A DNA stretch of 20,549 nt from Betaproteobacteria bacterium (lineage in GTDB: Bacteria > Pseudomonadota > Gammaproteobacteria > Burkholderiales > CANMPU01): the NCBI GenBank assembly GCA_947499755.1, contig CANMPU010000001.1, forward strand, positions 1 to 20,549, read 5' to 3'. Of the stretch, positions 11,069 to 20,549 are shown piece by piece. Made by a program: the position numbers and the translations under genes. Every line of letters begins with the position of its first letter. Within the stretch, counting starts at the first letter, position 1. The notes beneath the pieces were generated by a model, which searched no databases, was not told the DNA's origin, and saw only the letters and a list, made by a program, of their open reading frames with translations.

Positions 11069-11688
11069 ATTTAGACGATCAACTTACGCAGGGCATCGAC
11101 GAAATCGGGCTGGATATAAAACCGGAAACGCGACGGCGTTTAATCGAGTATCTTGCTTTGCTCGATAAATGGAATAAAGTTTACAACCTAACTGCTGTCC
11201 ATGACATCGAGCAAATGGTTACACAACATTTGCTCGATTGTTTGGCGGTATTGCCCTTTCTTTCCGGGCCGCGTGTGCTCGACGTCGGTAGCGGCGGCGG
11301 GCTCCCCGGGATCCCGTTTGCGCTTGTGAAGCCAGACTGGCATTTAGTGTTGCTCGATAGTAACCACAAGAAAGCCTCCTTCTTGAAGCAGGCGTGTATC
11401 GAATTAAAAATAGATAACGCCGAGGTATCGTCAGATAGAGTTGAGGCATTACAAGGACAAGCGAAATTCGATTTGATTATTTCGCGCGCATTTTCCGACC
11501 TGGTCGAATATGTAAAATTGACCAGCCAATTGTGTAAAGACGGTGGTGCAATCGCCGCGATGAAGGGCATTTATCCCTACGAAGAACTAGCCGCGCTGCC
11601 AGAAAACATAAAGGTTAAAGAGGTGGTTCCGATAAAGGTTCCCGGGCTTAGGGCGGAACGCCACCTGGTAGTTATGAGGTTGGCATAA
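11065..11688 (+). CDS. rsmG: 16S rRNA (guanine-N7) methyltransferase RsmG
   Basis: RsmG (GidB) uses S-adenosylmethionine to methylate N7 of G527 in 16S rRNA, in the 530 loop of the decoding site. In other bacteria its loss gives low-level streptomycin resistance. The 207-residue product has the usual length. It shows the conserved [11 protein letters not shown] segment (about 36-45), the methyltransferase motif [14 protein letters not shown] at 71-84, the acidic [12 protein letters not shown] motif, and SRAFSDL. It overlaps mnmG by four bases (ATGA) and is followed by parA after a single base. Coupling of rsmG to mnmG and to the par genes is the usual order in many proteobacteria near the origin. 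Confidence 0.97.
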   Translation: MNLDDQLTQGIDEIGLDIKPETRRRLIEYLALLDKWNKVYNLTAVHDIEQMVTQHLLDCLAVLPFLSGPRVLDVGSGGGLPGIPFALVKPDWHLVLLDSNHKKASFLKQACIELKIDNAEVSSDRVEALQGQAKFDLIISRAFSDLVEYVKLTSQLCKDGGAIAAMKGIYPYEELAALPENIKVKEVVPIKVPGLRAERHLVVMRLA

Positions 11689-11689
11689 T

Positions 11690-12460
11690 ATGCGTATATT
11701 AGCGATCACCAACCAAAAAGGTGGGGTGGGTAAAACCACGACCAGCGTAAATTTAGCGGCGAGTCTCGCTGCCACTAAGCGCCGAGTATTGTTAATTGAC
11801 ATTGATCCCCAAGGCAATGCGACGACGGGCAGCGGGGTGAATAAGCGCGCGTTACGAGAGAGTGTTTATGATGTGTTGATCGGCGCGAAATCCGCGACGG
11901 ACGTATTAATAAACTCAACCAGTGGACATTACGATTTACTCCCCGCAAACCAAGAATTGGCCGGCGCAGAGATTGAGCTCGTAAATATGGAAAATCGCGA
12001 ATCCAGGCTTAAAGATGCGATCGCTGGATTTGCGGATATTTACGATTTTGTATTGATCGACTGCCCCCCCGCTCTAAACTTACTAACCATAAATGCACTT
12101 TGCGCAGCACATGCGGTCGTTATTCCGCTGCAATGCGAGTATTACGCGCTTGAGGGGTTAAGTGATTTAGTGTCAACAGTAAAGCGAATCCGCGCGTCAT
12201 TGAATCCACAGTTAGAGATAGAAGGGTTGTTACGAACAATGTTCGATACGCGCAATGCGTTGGCCACACAAGTCTCTAACGAATTGCGTCAACACTTTGG
12301 CGACAAAGTCTACCGCACTGTCATACCGCGAAACGTTCGGCTCGCCGAGGCGCCGAGTCACGGCTTACCCATTATTGCGTACGACTTGAACTCGAAAGGC
12401 TCTCAGGCTTACCTGGCTTTAGCCGGTGAGATTATCGGTAAAGTTGCACAGACAACATAG
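11690..12460 (+). CDS. parA: Chromosome partitioning ATPase ParA
   Basis: ParA (Soj) is a Walker-type ATPase that binds the nucleoid and moves ParB-parS complexes to segregate replicated origins. The 256-residue protein has the short chromosomal layout, without the N-terminal helix-turn-helix of many plasmid ParAs. It shows the deviant Walker A motif KGGVGKTT at 10-17 with its signature lysine, the A' motif IDIDPQGNAT (about 36-45), and Walker B DFVLIDCPP with Asp124. It starts one base after the rsmG stop and has a GAGG-containing Shine-Dalgarno inside rsmG. It is followed by parB after 11 bases. The matching parS site is at 9089-9114. Confidence 0.97.
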   Translation: MRILAITNQKGGVGKTTTSVNLAASLAATKRRVLLIDIDPQGNATTGSGVNKRALRESVYDVLIGAKSATDVLINSTSGHYDLLPANQELAGAEIELVNMENRESRLKDAIAGFADIYDFVLIDCPPALNLLTINALCAAHAVVIPLQCEYYALEGLSDLVSTVKRIRASLNPQLEIEGLLRTMFDTRNALATQVSNELRQHFGDKVYRTVIPRNVRLAEAPSHGLPIIAYDLNSKGSQAYLALAGEIIGKVAQTT

Positions 12461-12471
12461 ACGAGGACACA

Positions 12472-13311
12472 ATGTTAAAAACGAGAGGCTTAGGACGCGG
12501 GTTGGACGCGCTGCTTGGGAGCGAGCCAACCGCACCTGATCAGCTTAAGAAACTAGCGATCTCCGCACTACAGCCGGGAAAGTACCAGCCACGCACCAAT
12601 ATGAAAAACGACTCTCTAGCGGAGTTGGCAGAATCGATAAAATCACAGGGGGTGATGCAGCCTATCTTGGTACGGGAAATTCACCAGGGACGATACGAAA
12701 TTATTGCCGGGGAGCGTCGCTGGCGCGCGGCCAAAATGGCCGGGCTTAATGAGATCCCTGTTGTTATTAAGGACGTTCCCGATAACGCAGCGCTAGCGAT
12801 AGCGCTAATCGAAAACATCCAGAGAGAAGACCTGAATCCGATCGAAGAGGCCAATGGCATCCAGCGCCTGATCAACGAGTTTGGAATGACACACCAGAGC
12901 GCGGCGCTGGGAGTTGGCAGATCGCGTAGTGGCGTAACTAATCTATTGCGTTTGCTTAATTTGGCTAAACCGGTACAAGACCTGCTGCAGGAGGGGAAGC
13001 TCGAAATGGGCCACGCCCGTTCGTTGCTGGCACTTAGTCAGGCGCAGCAAATGAAAATATCCGAGCAGGTAATCCAACAACGGCTTTCTGTGCGTCAAAC
13101 CGAGGCGCTTGTTCGGCGCACAGAGCAGGGAACACAACCGAGGGCCACACGAAAAAAAGAAGATCGCGATGTCCAGCGGTTACAGGAAGAAGTGTCAGAT
13201 AAGCTGGGTACAACGGTATCTATACAGACAGGCAAAAGCGGGAGTGGGCGACTTATTATCGCGTACGCTAGTCTCAAGCAGCTCGACGATATATTAGATA
13301 GGCTCAAGTAA
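12472..13311 (+). CDS. parB: Chromosome partitioning protein ParB
   Basis: ParB (Spo0J) binds parS, loads as a CTP-dependent sliding clamp and activates ParA. The 279-residue protein starts with the family's KTRGLGRGLDALLG leader, which carries the Arg-containing ParA-stimulating region. The CTP-binding domain shows GERRWRAA at 80-87 and ENIQREDLNPIEEA at 114-127. A helix-turn-helix for parS recognition covers about 138-160 (GMTHQ...GRSRSGVTNLLRLL), and a C-terminal dimerisation segment closes the protein. A GAGGA Shine-Dalgarno precedes the ATG. It is the last gene before the 275-base spacer ahead of the atp operon, and I see no good intrinsic terminator after it. Confidence 0.97.
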   Translation: MLKTRGLGRGLDALLGSEPTAPDQLKKLAISALQPGKYQPRTNMKNDSLAELAESIKSQGVMQPILVREIHQGRYEIIAGERRWRAAKMAGLNEIPVVIKDVPDNAALAIALIENIQREDLNPIEEANGIQRLINEFGMTHQSAALGVGRSRSGVTNLLRLLNLAKPVQDLLQEGKLEMGHARSLLALSQAQQMKISEQVIQQRLSVRQTEALVRRTEQGTQPRATRKKEDRDVQRLQEEVSDKLGTTVSIQTGKSGSGRLIIAYASLKQLDDILDRLK

Positions 13312-13373
13312 CGCCAGCGGGATTTTATCTTGGGAATCGCGTGCGCGTTTTACACTCCATAGAATAGCGTTAT

Positions 13374-13402
13374 TTGACTTGCTAATACCCCTATAATAAA
13401 AT
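13374..13402 (+). promoter_or_regulatory. Promoter of the atp operon
   Basis: TTGACT (13374-13379) and TAAAAT (13397-13402) are each one mismatch from consensus and are separated by exactly 17 bases. A perfect TATAAT overlaps at 13392-13397, but it lies only 12 bases from TTGACT. Transcription should begin near 13409, leaving a leader of about 178 bases before atpI. Confidence 0.65.
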
Positions 13403-13586
13403 TCGAGCGCTTCCGCAGGACGGGGGCCAAAATTAAGGACTGCGCAGCGTGGGCTAACGAATAAAAAAGACCATACGTTGGCGACAGCCCATCGAACCCT
13501 TTGAAAAATGAGCTTGGGCGCTAAATCACCGCTAAGACGTCCAGAGTACCTCAGTAACTGGTGCTGTAGCTTAAACGCAATTAATA
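13403..13586 (+). other. Long leader of the atp operon with possible secondary structure
   Basis: The stretch after the promoter holds no recognised gene or riboswitch. TGGGCT (13450-13455) can pair with AGCCCA (13486-13491), and AACG (13456-13459) with CGTT (13476-13479), leaving an A-rich loop and a six-base internal bulge. A small ORF (13508-13606) begins in it. No U-tract follows the hairpin. Confidence 0.3.
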
Positions 13587-13606
13587 ATGAAATTATTTGG
13601 TACTGA
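13508..13606 (+). CDS. Possible 32-residue leader peptide overlapping atpI
   Basis: An ATG at 13508 opens a 32-codon frame (MSLGAKSPLRRPEYLSNWC...) that ends at TGA 13604-13606, about 20 bases inside atpI in another frame. There is no Shine-Dalgarno before it, and I do not recognise the peptide. Because atpI also lacks a Shine-Dalgarno, translation through this ORF could in principle deliver ribosomes to atpI. It may equally be a chance ORF. Confidence 0.12.
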   Translation: MSLGAKSPLRRPEYLSNWCCSLNAINNEIIWY

Positions 13607-13973
13607 TTTGAGTTCGCGCGTTATTCTTGGTCAAGCGTTGCTAGTTGGCGCAAGCGTAGCAGCCGGTTTTATGGTCAGCGCAAGCGTCGCTTCGGCGGTC
13701 GCGTGTGGCGGCATCGTTGCCATCATCAATACTTTGTTACTAAGTCGTAGTGTTTACCAAGCGTTTACTAATGTGAGCGTATCTGCAACGGGTGGAGCGC
13801 TGGCACTTTTTTCCGGATTGGTCGTACGGTTGATGTTAATGACCATCCTGTTTGGAGTGGGTTTTGCCGTGCTAAAACTAGACCCCCTACCATTTATCCT
13901 CGGATTTGTGATTGCGCAAAGCGCGTATGGCTTTGGCGGGTTGGACATGTTTTATAAGGCGACGCGCGAATAG
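13587..13973 (+). CDS. atpI: ATP synthase accessory protein AtpI
   Basis: AtpI is a small membrane protein encoded first in many atp operons. It helps assemble the c-subunit ring and has been linked to magnesium transport, but it is not part of the final enzyme. The 128-residue product is almost entirely hydrophobic, with about four membrane segments (roughly 12-33, 34-56, 66-88 and 95-120). AtpI is poorly conserved, so the name rests on length, topology and position directly before atpB. The ATG at 13587 is the only usual start in frame after an in-frame TAA at 13572-13574, and it has no Shine-Dalgarno. It is 12 bases from atpB. Confidence 0.85.
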   Translation: MKLFGTDLSSRVILGQALLVGASVAAGFMVSASVASAVACGGIVAIINTLLLSRSVYQAFTNVSVSATGGALALFSGLVVRLMLMTILFGVGFAVLKLDPLPFILGFVIAQSAYGFGGLDMFYKATRE

Positions 13974-13982
13974 AGCAAATAA

Positions 13983-14831
<849 letters not shown>

Positions 14832-14859
14832 TTAGTATAAATAAAAAACTTTTCGCTAA

Positions 14860-15120
<261 letters not shown>

Positions 15121-15160
15121 TGGCCATTCCTGCGTAAGGCGAAGGTATAAAGGATAAACC

Positions 15161-15631
15161 ATGAATTTCAATGCTACGCTAATCGGGCAGTCGATTTTTT
15201 TCATATTGTTTGTCGTATTTTGTATGAAGGTGGTATGGCCACCTATCATGCACGCACTATCCCAGCGAAAGCAGAATATCGCCGACGGATTGGCGGCTGG
15301 AGAGCGAGGTAAGCAAGATCTCGAGCTCGCCGCAAAACGCGCGAGCGAAACATTGCGCGAAGCCAAGCAACAAGTAACCGAAATCATTGCGCAAGGCGAT
15401 AAACGCGGGGTGGAAATAGTAGAAGAGGCCAAGGCGCAAGCCAAAATTGAGGCCGATCGTTTAATTGCCGGCGCTAAAGCTGAAATGGAGCAAGAAGTCC
15501 ACCGCGTGCGCGAGGAGCTACGGCAGCGTGTCGCAGAGCTTGCGGTGCAAGGCGCTGAAAAAATATTGCGTCGCGAGGTGGATGCGAAAACGCACGCAGC
15601 CTTATTGGCCACTATTAGCCAAGAGCTCTAG
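15161..15631 (+). CDS. atpF: ATP synthase Fo subunit b
   Basis: Subunit b is the peripheral stalk that holds F1 still against the rotor. The 156-residue protein has one N-terminal membrane helix (about 8-26), followed by a long charged helix rich in Ala, Glu, Lys and Arg (about 30-140) that forms a dimeric right-handed coiled coil. The length equals the proteobacterial norm, and there is only one b gene, so it forms a homodimer. An AAAGGAT Shine-Dalgarno precedes the ATG. atpH follows after two bases. Confidence 0.96.
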   Translation: MNFNATLIGQSIFFILFVVFCMKVVWPPIMHALSQRKQNIADGLAAGERGKQDLELAAKRASETLREAKQQVTEIIAQGDKRGVEIVEEAKAQAKIEADRLIAGAKAEMEQEVHRVREELRQRVAELAVQGAEKILRREVDAKTHAALLATISQEL

Positions 15632-15633
15632 AC

Positions 15634-16170
15634 GTGGCCGAAATCGCGACTATCGCTAGACCTTACGCCGAAGCGGTTTTCCGTATCGCGAAACAATCGA
15701 ACTCGTTTGAAAATTGGTCAGGCATGCTGAAGTTCACGACTAGTGTGGTGAAAGACGGTGCAATGCAAGCCTGTATACGTAATCCAAAGCTCACCTCGGA
15801 TCAGGTCGCGGGTATCCTTCTTTCGGTATGTGGAGATCGACTCAACAACGTCGCGCGTAATTTTGTTAAGGTGTTGGCGGAAAACGATCGATTAACCGTG
15901 CTACCCGAAATCGGCGACTTGTTCGAAAAGCGTCGCGCAGAGCAAGAGGGGGTGATCGACGCCGAGATTTACACAGCGTTTCCTATAAACGACACCGAAT
16001 TGAAAGAGCTGGTCGGCGCGGTCGAGATGCGTTTCAAGCAAAAAATCAACCCAGTTGTAAAAATTGACCCCGAACTAATCGGTGGAGTGAAAGTGGTTAT
16101 TGGGGACGAAGTTATTGAAGCGTCAGTCCGCGGCAAATTACAGGCCATGGCTTTTGCGCTCAAACGTTAG
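15634..16170 (+). CDS. atpH: ATP synthase F1 subunit delta
   Basis: Delta joins the b-stalk to the top of the alpha3-beta3 head. The 178-residue protein begins [19 protein letters not shown], the conserved N-terminal helical-domain start, and ends with the family's [21 protein letters not shown] segment. The start is GTG, two bases after the atpF stop, so translation is probably coupled to atpF. atpA follows after eight bases. Confidence 0.96.
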   Translation: MAEIATIARPYAEAVFRIAKQSNSFENWSGMLKFTTSVVKDGAMQACIRNPKLTSDQVAGILLSVCGDRLNNVARNFVKVLAENDRLTVLPEIGDLFEKRRAEQEGVIDAEIYTAFPINDTELKELVGAVEMRFKQKINPVVKIDPELIGGVKVVIGDEVIEASVRGKLQAMAFALKR

Positions 16171-16178
16171 GAGAAATT

Positions 16179-17720
16179 ATGCAATTAAGTCCATCAGAAA
16201 TCAGTGAACTAATCAAAAGTAAAATTGAAGGTTTCGCCACATCGGCCGAAATCCGTACGCAGGGAACAGTGGTCTCGGTTACGGATGGTATCGTACGTGT
16301 ACACGGTTTGGGCGATGTCATGCAGGGGGAAATGCTGGAGTTTCCACGCAACACTTTCGGGTTAGCGCTCAATCTTGAGCGAGATTCAGTGGGCGCGGTG
16401 GTCTTGGGAGACTACGAACATATTACCGAGGGCGATACGGTAAAGTGCACAGGAAGAATCTTAGAGGTGCCGATAGGTGAGGCGTTAATCGGGCGTGTCG
16501 TGAACGCGCTTGGGCAGCCTATCGATGGCAAGGGCCCCGTCAATGCGAAATTAACCACCCCAGTAGAAAAAATTGCACCCGGAGTAATCTGGCGCCAGTC
16601 AGTTGCGCAGCCTATGCAAACGGGGCTTAAGGCGATTGATTCCATGGTTCCCATAGGAAGGGGGCAGCGCGAATTAATCATCGGTGATAGGCAAACGGGC
16701 AAAACAGCGCTCGCGGTTGATGCGATCATCAATCAAAAGGGCGAAAACATGACCTGTATCTATGTCGCGATCGGCCAAAAAGCGTCAAGCATCGCGAACG
16801 TAGTGCGCAAATTAGAAGAACATGGCGCGATGGCCTACACGATCGTGGTCGCAGCGTCCGCCTCGGAGTCGGCAGCAATGCAATTTATTGCGCCTTACTC
16901 TGGTTGTTCTATGGGGGAGTATTTTCGTGATCGCGGACAAGATGCGCTTATAGTCTATGACGACTTAACTAAGCAAGCTTGGGCCTATCGACAGATCTCG
17001 TTATTGCTGCGCCGCCCGCCGGGTCGCGAAGCCTATCCCGGCGATGTGTTCTATCTGCACTCGCGTTTACTTGAGCGCGCCGCGCGCGTCAATCCAGAGT
17101 TTGTCGAGAAAATGACCAATGGCGAAGTAAAAGGACGTACCGGTTCGCTGACTGCATTACCCATCATTGAAACTCAGGCTGGCGACGTAACCGCTTTTGT
17201 TCCGACTAATGTAATATCAATAACCGACGGGCAAATTTTTCTCGAATCGGATTTGTTTAATTCAGGGATTCGCCCAGCGATCAACGCCGGCATTTCTGTT
17301 TCTCGCGTCGGCGGCGCTGCACAAACCAAGGTAATAAAAAAACTCGGTGGTGGGGTGAGGCTGTCGCTCGCCCAGTATCGTGAATTAGCGGCCTTCGCAC
17401 AATTTGCATCTGATCTAGACGAAGCCACGCGCAAACAATTAGAACGCGGTCGTATGGTGACGGAACTTATGAAACAGCCGCAATTTGCAACGCAAAAAGT
17501 TTCCGAAATGGCGCTAACCTTGTTTGCCGTGAACAATGGATATTTGGATGATGTCGAAGTTAAGAAAGCCTTAGCGTTCGAGTCCGCATTGCGCTCTTTT
17601 GCAAAAAGCAAATATGGGCAAATGATGGAAAAGATAGAGTCTTCCAAAGACCTAGATGCAGATGGCGAAAAAGTGTTAACGGCGATGATAGTTGAATTCA
17701 AGAAAACCGGCGCCTACTAA
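16179..17720 (+). CDS. atpA: ATP synthase F1 subunit alpha
   Basis: Alpha is the regulatory nucleotide-binding subunit of the alpha3-beta3 hexamer. The 513-residue length matches Escherichia coli. The P-loop GDRQTGKT is at 169-176. The arginine finger that completes the beta catalytic site is in [12 protein letters not shown], about residues 369-380. The N-terminal beta barrel (about 25-95) and C-terminal helical domain are complete. A GGAG Shine-Dalgarno sits just before the ATG. It lies between delta and gamma in the standard order. Confidence 0.98.
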   Translation: MQLSPSEISELIKSKIEGFATSAEIRTQGTVVSVTDGIVRVHGLGDVMQGEMLEFPRNTFGLALNLERDSVGAVVLGDYEHITEGDTVKCTGRILEVPIGEALIGRVVNALGQPIDGKGPVNAKLTTPVEKIAPGVIWRQSVAQPMQTGLKAIDSMVPIGRGQRELIIGDRQTGKTALAVDAIINQKGENMTCIYVAIGQKASSIANVVRKLEEHGAMAYTIVVAASASESAAMQFIAPYSGCSMGEYFRDRGQDALIVYDDLTKQAWAYRQISLLLRRPPGREAYPGDVFYLHSRLLERAARVNPEFVEKMTNGEVKGRTGSLTALPIIETQAGDVTAFVPTNVISITDGQIFLESDLFNSGIRPAINAGISVSRVGGAAQTKVIKKLGGGVRLSLAQYRELAAFAQFASDLDEATRKQLERGRMVTELMKQPQFATQKVSEMALTLFAVNNGYLDDVEVKKALAFESALRSFAKSKYGQMMEKIESSKDLDADGEKVLTAMIVEFKKTGAY

Positions 17721-17739
17721 AAAAGCTTAGGGACTCGTT

Positions 17740-18603
17740 ATGGCAGGTAGTCGAGAAATACGAAACAAGATCAAGAGCGTCAAGAACACGCAAAAGATTA
17801 CCAAAGCCATGGAAATGGTTGCGGCATCTAAGATGCGTAAGGCGCAAAACCGCATGAAGACGGCGCGCCCCTATGGCGAAAAGATACGTCAGGTTGCGGC
17901 GCACTTAAGTCGCGCCAGCTCGGAATATCACCACCCATTTTTGATTAAACGCGATACCGTTAAGCGAGTCGGTATTATCATAGTCACCTCGGACAAGGGG
18001 TTATGCGGCGGTTTGAACACCAATGTATTACGCATGGTTCTAAATAAAATTAAACGGTGGCAAGCGGAAGGCGAAGAGCTAGAGGTGTGTTGTGTCGGCG
18101 GTAAGGGTTTAGGTTTTATGCAGCGTCTAAATGCTAATGTTGTATCGCAGATTATTGGTTTGGGCGATACGCCACACTTAGAAAAAATGGTAGGTGCGGT
18201 CAAGGTTATGCTAGATGGATATTTAGAAGACCGTTTTGACGCGCTACATATCTTTTATACGCGCTTCGTCAACACGATGACGCAAGAGCCGGTTATGGAA
18301 CAACTCCTGCCGCTATCCGGTGAGGCGCTCGGGGTGGCCGAAGGGCATTGGGATTACATTTATGAACCTGATGCGAAAGAGGTGATCGATGCCGTGTTGC
18401 GACGCTACATTGAAATGTTGGTATACCAAGCGGTCGCGGAAAACGTGGCATCGGAACAGAGCGCGCGCATGGTCGCAATGAAGGCGGCGTCGGATAATGC
18501 CGGTAACGTCATTGATGAATTAACGCTTATCTATAACAAATCACGCCAGGCGTCGATTACAAAAGAATTGTCGGAAATTGTTGGTGGTGCAGCGGCGGTT
18601 TAA
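17740..18603 (+). CDS. atpG: ATP synthase F1 subunit gamma
   Basis: Gamma is the central rotating shaft coupling the c ring to catalysis in beta. The 287-residue protein has the two hallmark ends: the N-terminal helix [26 protein letters not shown] and the C-terminal helix with [15 protein letters not shown] through [16 protein letters not shown]. The conserved [10 protein letters not shown] is in the middle domain. Its length fits the proteobacterial family without the chloroplast redox insert. An AGGGA lies upstream of the ATG. Confidence 0.98.
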   Translation: MAGSREIRNKIKSVKNTQKITKAMEMVAASKMRKAQNRMKTARPYGEKIRQVAAHLSRASSEYHHPFLIKRDTVKRVGIIIVTSDKGLCGGLNTNVLRMVLNKIKRWQAEGEELEVCCVGGKGLGFMQRLNANVVSQIIGLGDTPHLEKMVGAVKVMLDGYLEDRFDALHIFYTRFVNTMTQEPVMEQLLPLSGEALGVAEGHWDYIYEPDAKEVIDAVLRRYIEMLVYQAVAENVASEQSARMVAMKAASDNAGNVIDELTLIYNKSRQASITKELSEIVGGAAAV

Positions 18604-18625
18604 GTTTAACGCGGGATCTCATTAG

Positions 18626-20014
<1,389 letters not shown>

Positions 20015-20022
20015 GGGCATAG

Positions 20023-20445
20023 ATGGCAATGACCGTACATGTTGATGTAGTAAGCGCGGAAAAATCCTTGTTTTCAGGGCTTGCGGAATACGTTATCGTT
20101 CCTGCTGAAGCGGGGGAGGTGGGAATTTACCCGCGGCACGCACCGCTGTTAACCAGGATCAAGCCTGGTTCGGTTCGTATCAAGATCCCAGACCAAGCTG
20201 AAGAAGAGTTGATTTATGTCGCGGGTGGAGTGCTTGAAGTACAGCCGCAAATTGTTACTGTACTATCTGATACAGCGATTCGCGGCGCGGACTTAGATGA
20301 GGAAAAAGCGCTAGAAGCACAACGTCGTGCGGAAGAAACGCTAAAAAATCGTGATGCAAAAATGGAAATCGCGCAAGCGCAGATAGAGCTAGCACAAGCG
20401 GTAGCCCAACTTGCAGCGATACAGAGATTACGAAAAATCCGCTAG
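20023..20445 (+). CDS. atpC: ATP synthase F1 subunit epsilon
   Basis: Epsilon sits at the foot of gamma and can inhibit ATP hydrolysis through its mobile C-terminal helices. The 140-residue protein has the N-terminal beta sandwich ([34 protein letters not shown] and [11 protein letters not shown]) and a complete pair of C-terminal helices rich in Ala, Glu and Arg, ending RLRKIR. AGGGG lies just before the ATG. It is the last gene of the operon, and a strong intrinsic terminator follows 25 bases later. Confidence 0.97.
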   Translation: MAMTVHVDVVSAEKSLFSGLAEYVIVPAEAGEVGIYPRHAPLLTRIKPGSVRIKIPDQAEEELIYVAGGVLEVQPQIVTVLSDTAIRGADLDEEKALEAQRRAEETLKNRDAKMEIAQAQIELAQAVAQLAAIQRLRKIR

Positions 20446-20470
20446 GCGTTTATTTGTTTATAAAGACGGC

Positions 20471-20496
20471 AAAGGCAGCGTTCCGCTGCCTTTTTT
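20471..20496 (+). terminator. Rho-independent terminator of the atp operon
   Basis: GGCAGCG (20474-20480) and CGCTGCC (20484-20490) form a perfect seven-pair GC-rich stem with a TTC loop, extended by three A-T pairs, and six T residues follow (20491-20496). It lies 25 bases after the atpC stop. It is the only clear intrinsic terminator in the window. Confidence 0.93.
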
Positions 20497-20511
20497 GCTT
20501 GTAGACAGTGG

Positions 20512-20549
20512 ATGAACGAACAAAGCACTTTTGATTTGATTGTTATAGG
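20512..20549 (+). CDS. N-terminal start of a possible FAD/NAD(P)-binding protein (partial)
   Basis: An ATG at 20512 opens a frame that runs off the window end: MNEQSTFDLIVI, with the next codon starting GG. FDLIVIG is the usual first beta strand of a GxGxxG Rossmann fold, as in dihydrolipoamide dehydrogenase, other pyridine nucleotide-disulfide oxidoreductases and related flavoproteins. It does not look like GlmU, which often follows atpC in gammaproteobacteria. With 12 residues the family cannot be fixed, and the gene itself could be a chance ORF. Confidence 0.35.
   Translation, partial: MNEQSTFDLIVI

Noticed and set aside
13374..13397. TTGACT with TATAAT (13392-13397) as the atp promoter
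   Set aside because: The spacing would be 12 bases, too short for sigma-70; the overlapping TAAAAT at 13397-13402 gives 17 bases and is preferred.
17174..17701. 175-residue open frame on the minus strand inside atpA
   Set aside because: It lies wholly antisense to a perfectly conserved gene, is Ser/Pro/Thr-rich with no domain I recognise, and looks like a codon-bias shadow.

Overview
The window is a chromosomal replication-origin neighbourhood from a bacterium that is most likely a betaproteobacterium. The evidence is gene order and protein sequence: dnaA-dnaN-gyrB with no recF between dnaN and gyrB, a divergent rpmH-rnpA-yidD-yidC-mnmE arm, then mnmG-rsmG-parA-parB running straight into a complete nine-gene atpIBEFHAGDC operon, plus betaproteobacterial-looking F1 beta, L34 and YidC sequences. 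I do not recognise the species. Base composition looks intermediate, and there are no insertion sequences, phage genes, CRISPR arrays, tRNAs or rRNAs. Almost every base is accounted for by conserved housekeeping genes.

Layout: positions 1-120 hold the 3' end of a plus-strand gene with a Lys-rich tail, probably topA. It ends exactly where the convergent gyrB ends. Minus strand, 121-5199: gyrB, dnaN and dnaA, the replication-initiation and supercoiling block. The dnaN-dnaA gap (3672-3852, about 30% GC by hand count) and the dnaA-rpmH gap (5200-5393, about 40% GC) each hold one perfect DnaA box, so either or both may be part of oriC. Plus strand from 5394: rpmH, rnpA, yidD, yidC and mnmE, tightly packed and often overlapping. 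A perfect parS palindrome lies between mnmE and mnmG. Then come mnmG, rsmG, parA and parB, nearly without gaps. A 275-base spacer (13312-13586), the longest gene-free stretch, holds the atp promoter and a long leader. The complete F1Fo ATP synthase operon fills 13587-20445 and ends at a strong intrinsic terminator. The last 38 bases start another gene, possibly a flavoprotein.

How the genes work together: DnaA opens the origin, DnaN clamps the polymerase and GyrB (with GyrA elsewhere) removes positive supercoils. ParA and ParB, acting on the parS site in this window, segregate the origin region. RpmH and RnpA serve ribosome assembly and tRNA 5' processing. YidD and YidC insert membrane proteins, including subunits of the ATP synthase encoded nearby. 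MnmE and MnmG jointly modify wobble U34 of tRNAs, and RsmG methylates 16S rRNA.

I found no undescribed multi-gene system. The observations most worth a second look are small: rnpA lacks a usual start codon at the place its homology demands, parS lies between mnmE and mnmG, DnaA boxes sit within candidate dnaA and dnaN promoters, the atp operon has a long structured leader with a small overlapping ORF, and the topA and gyrB stop codons abut with no room for a terminator.
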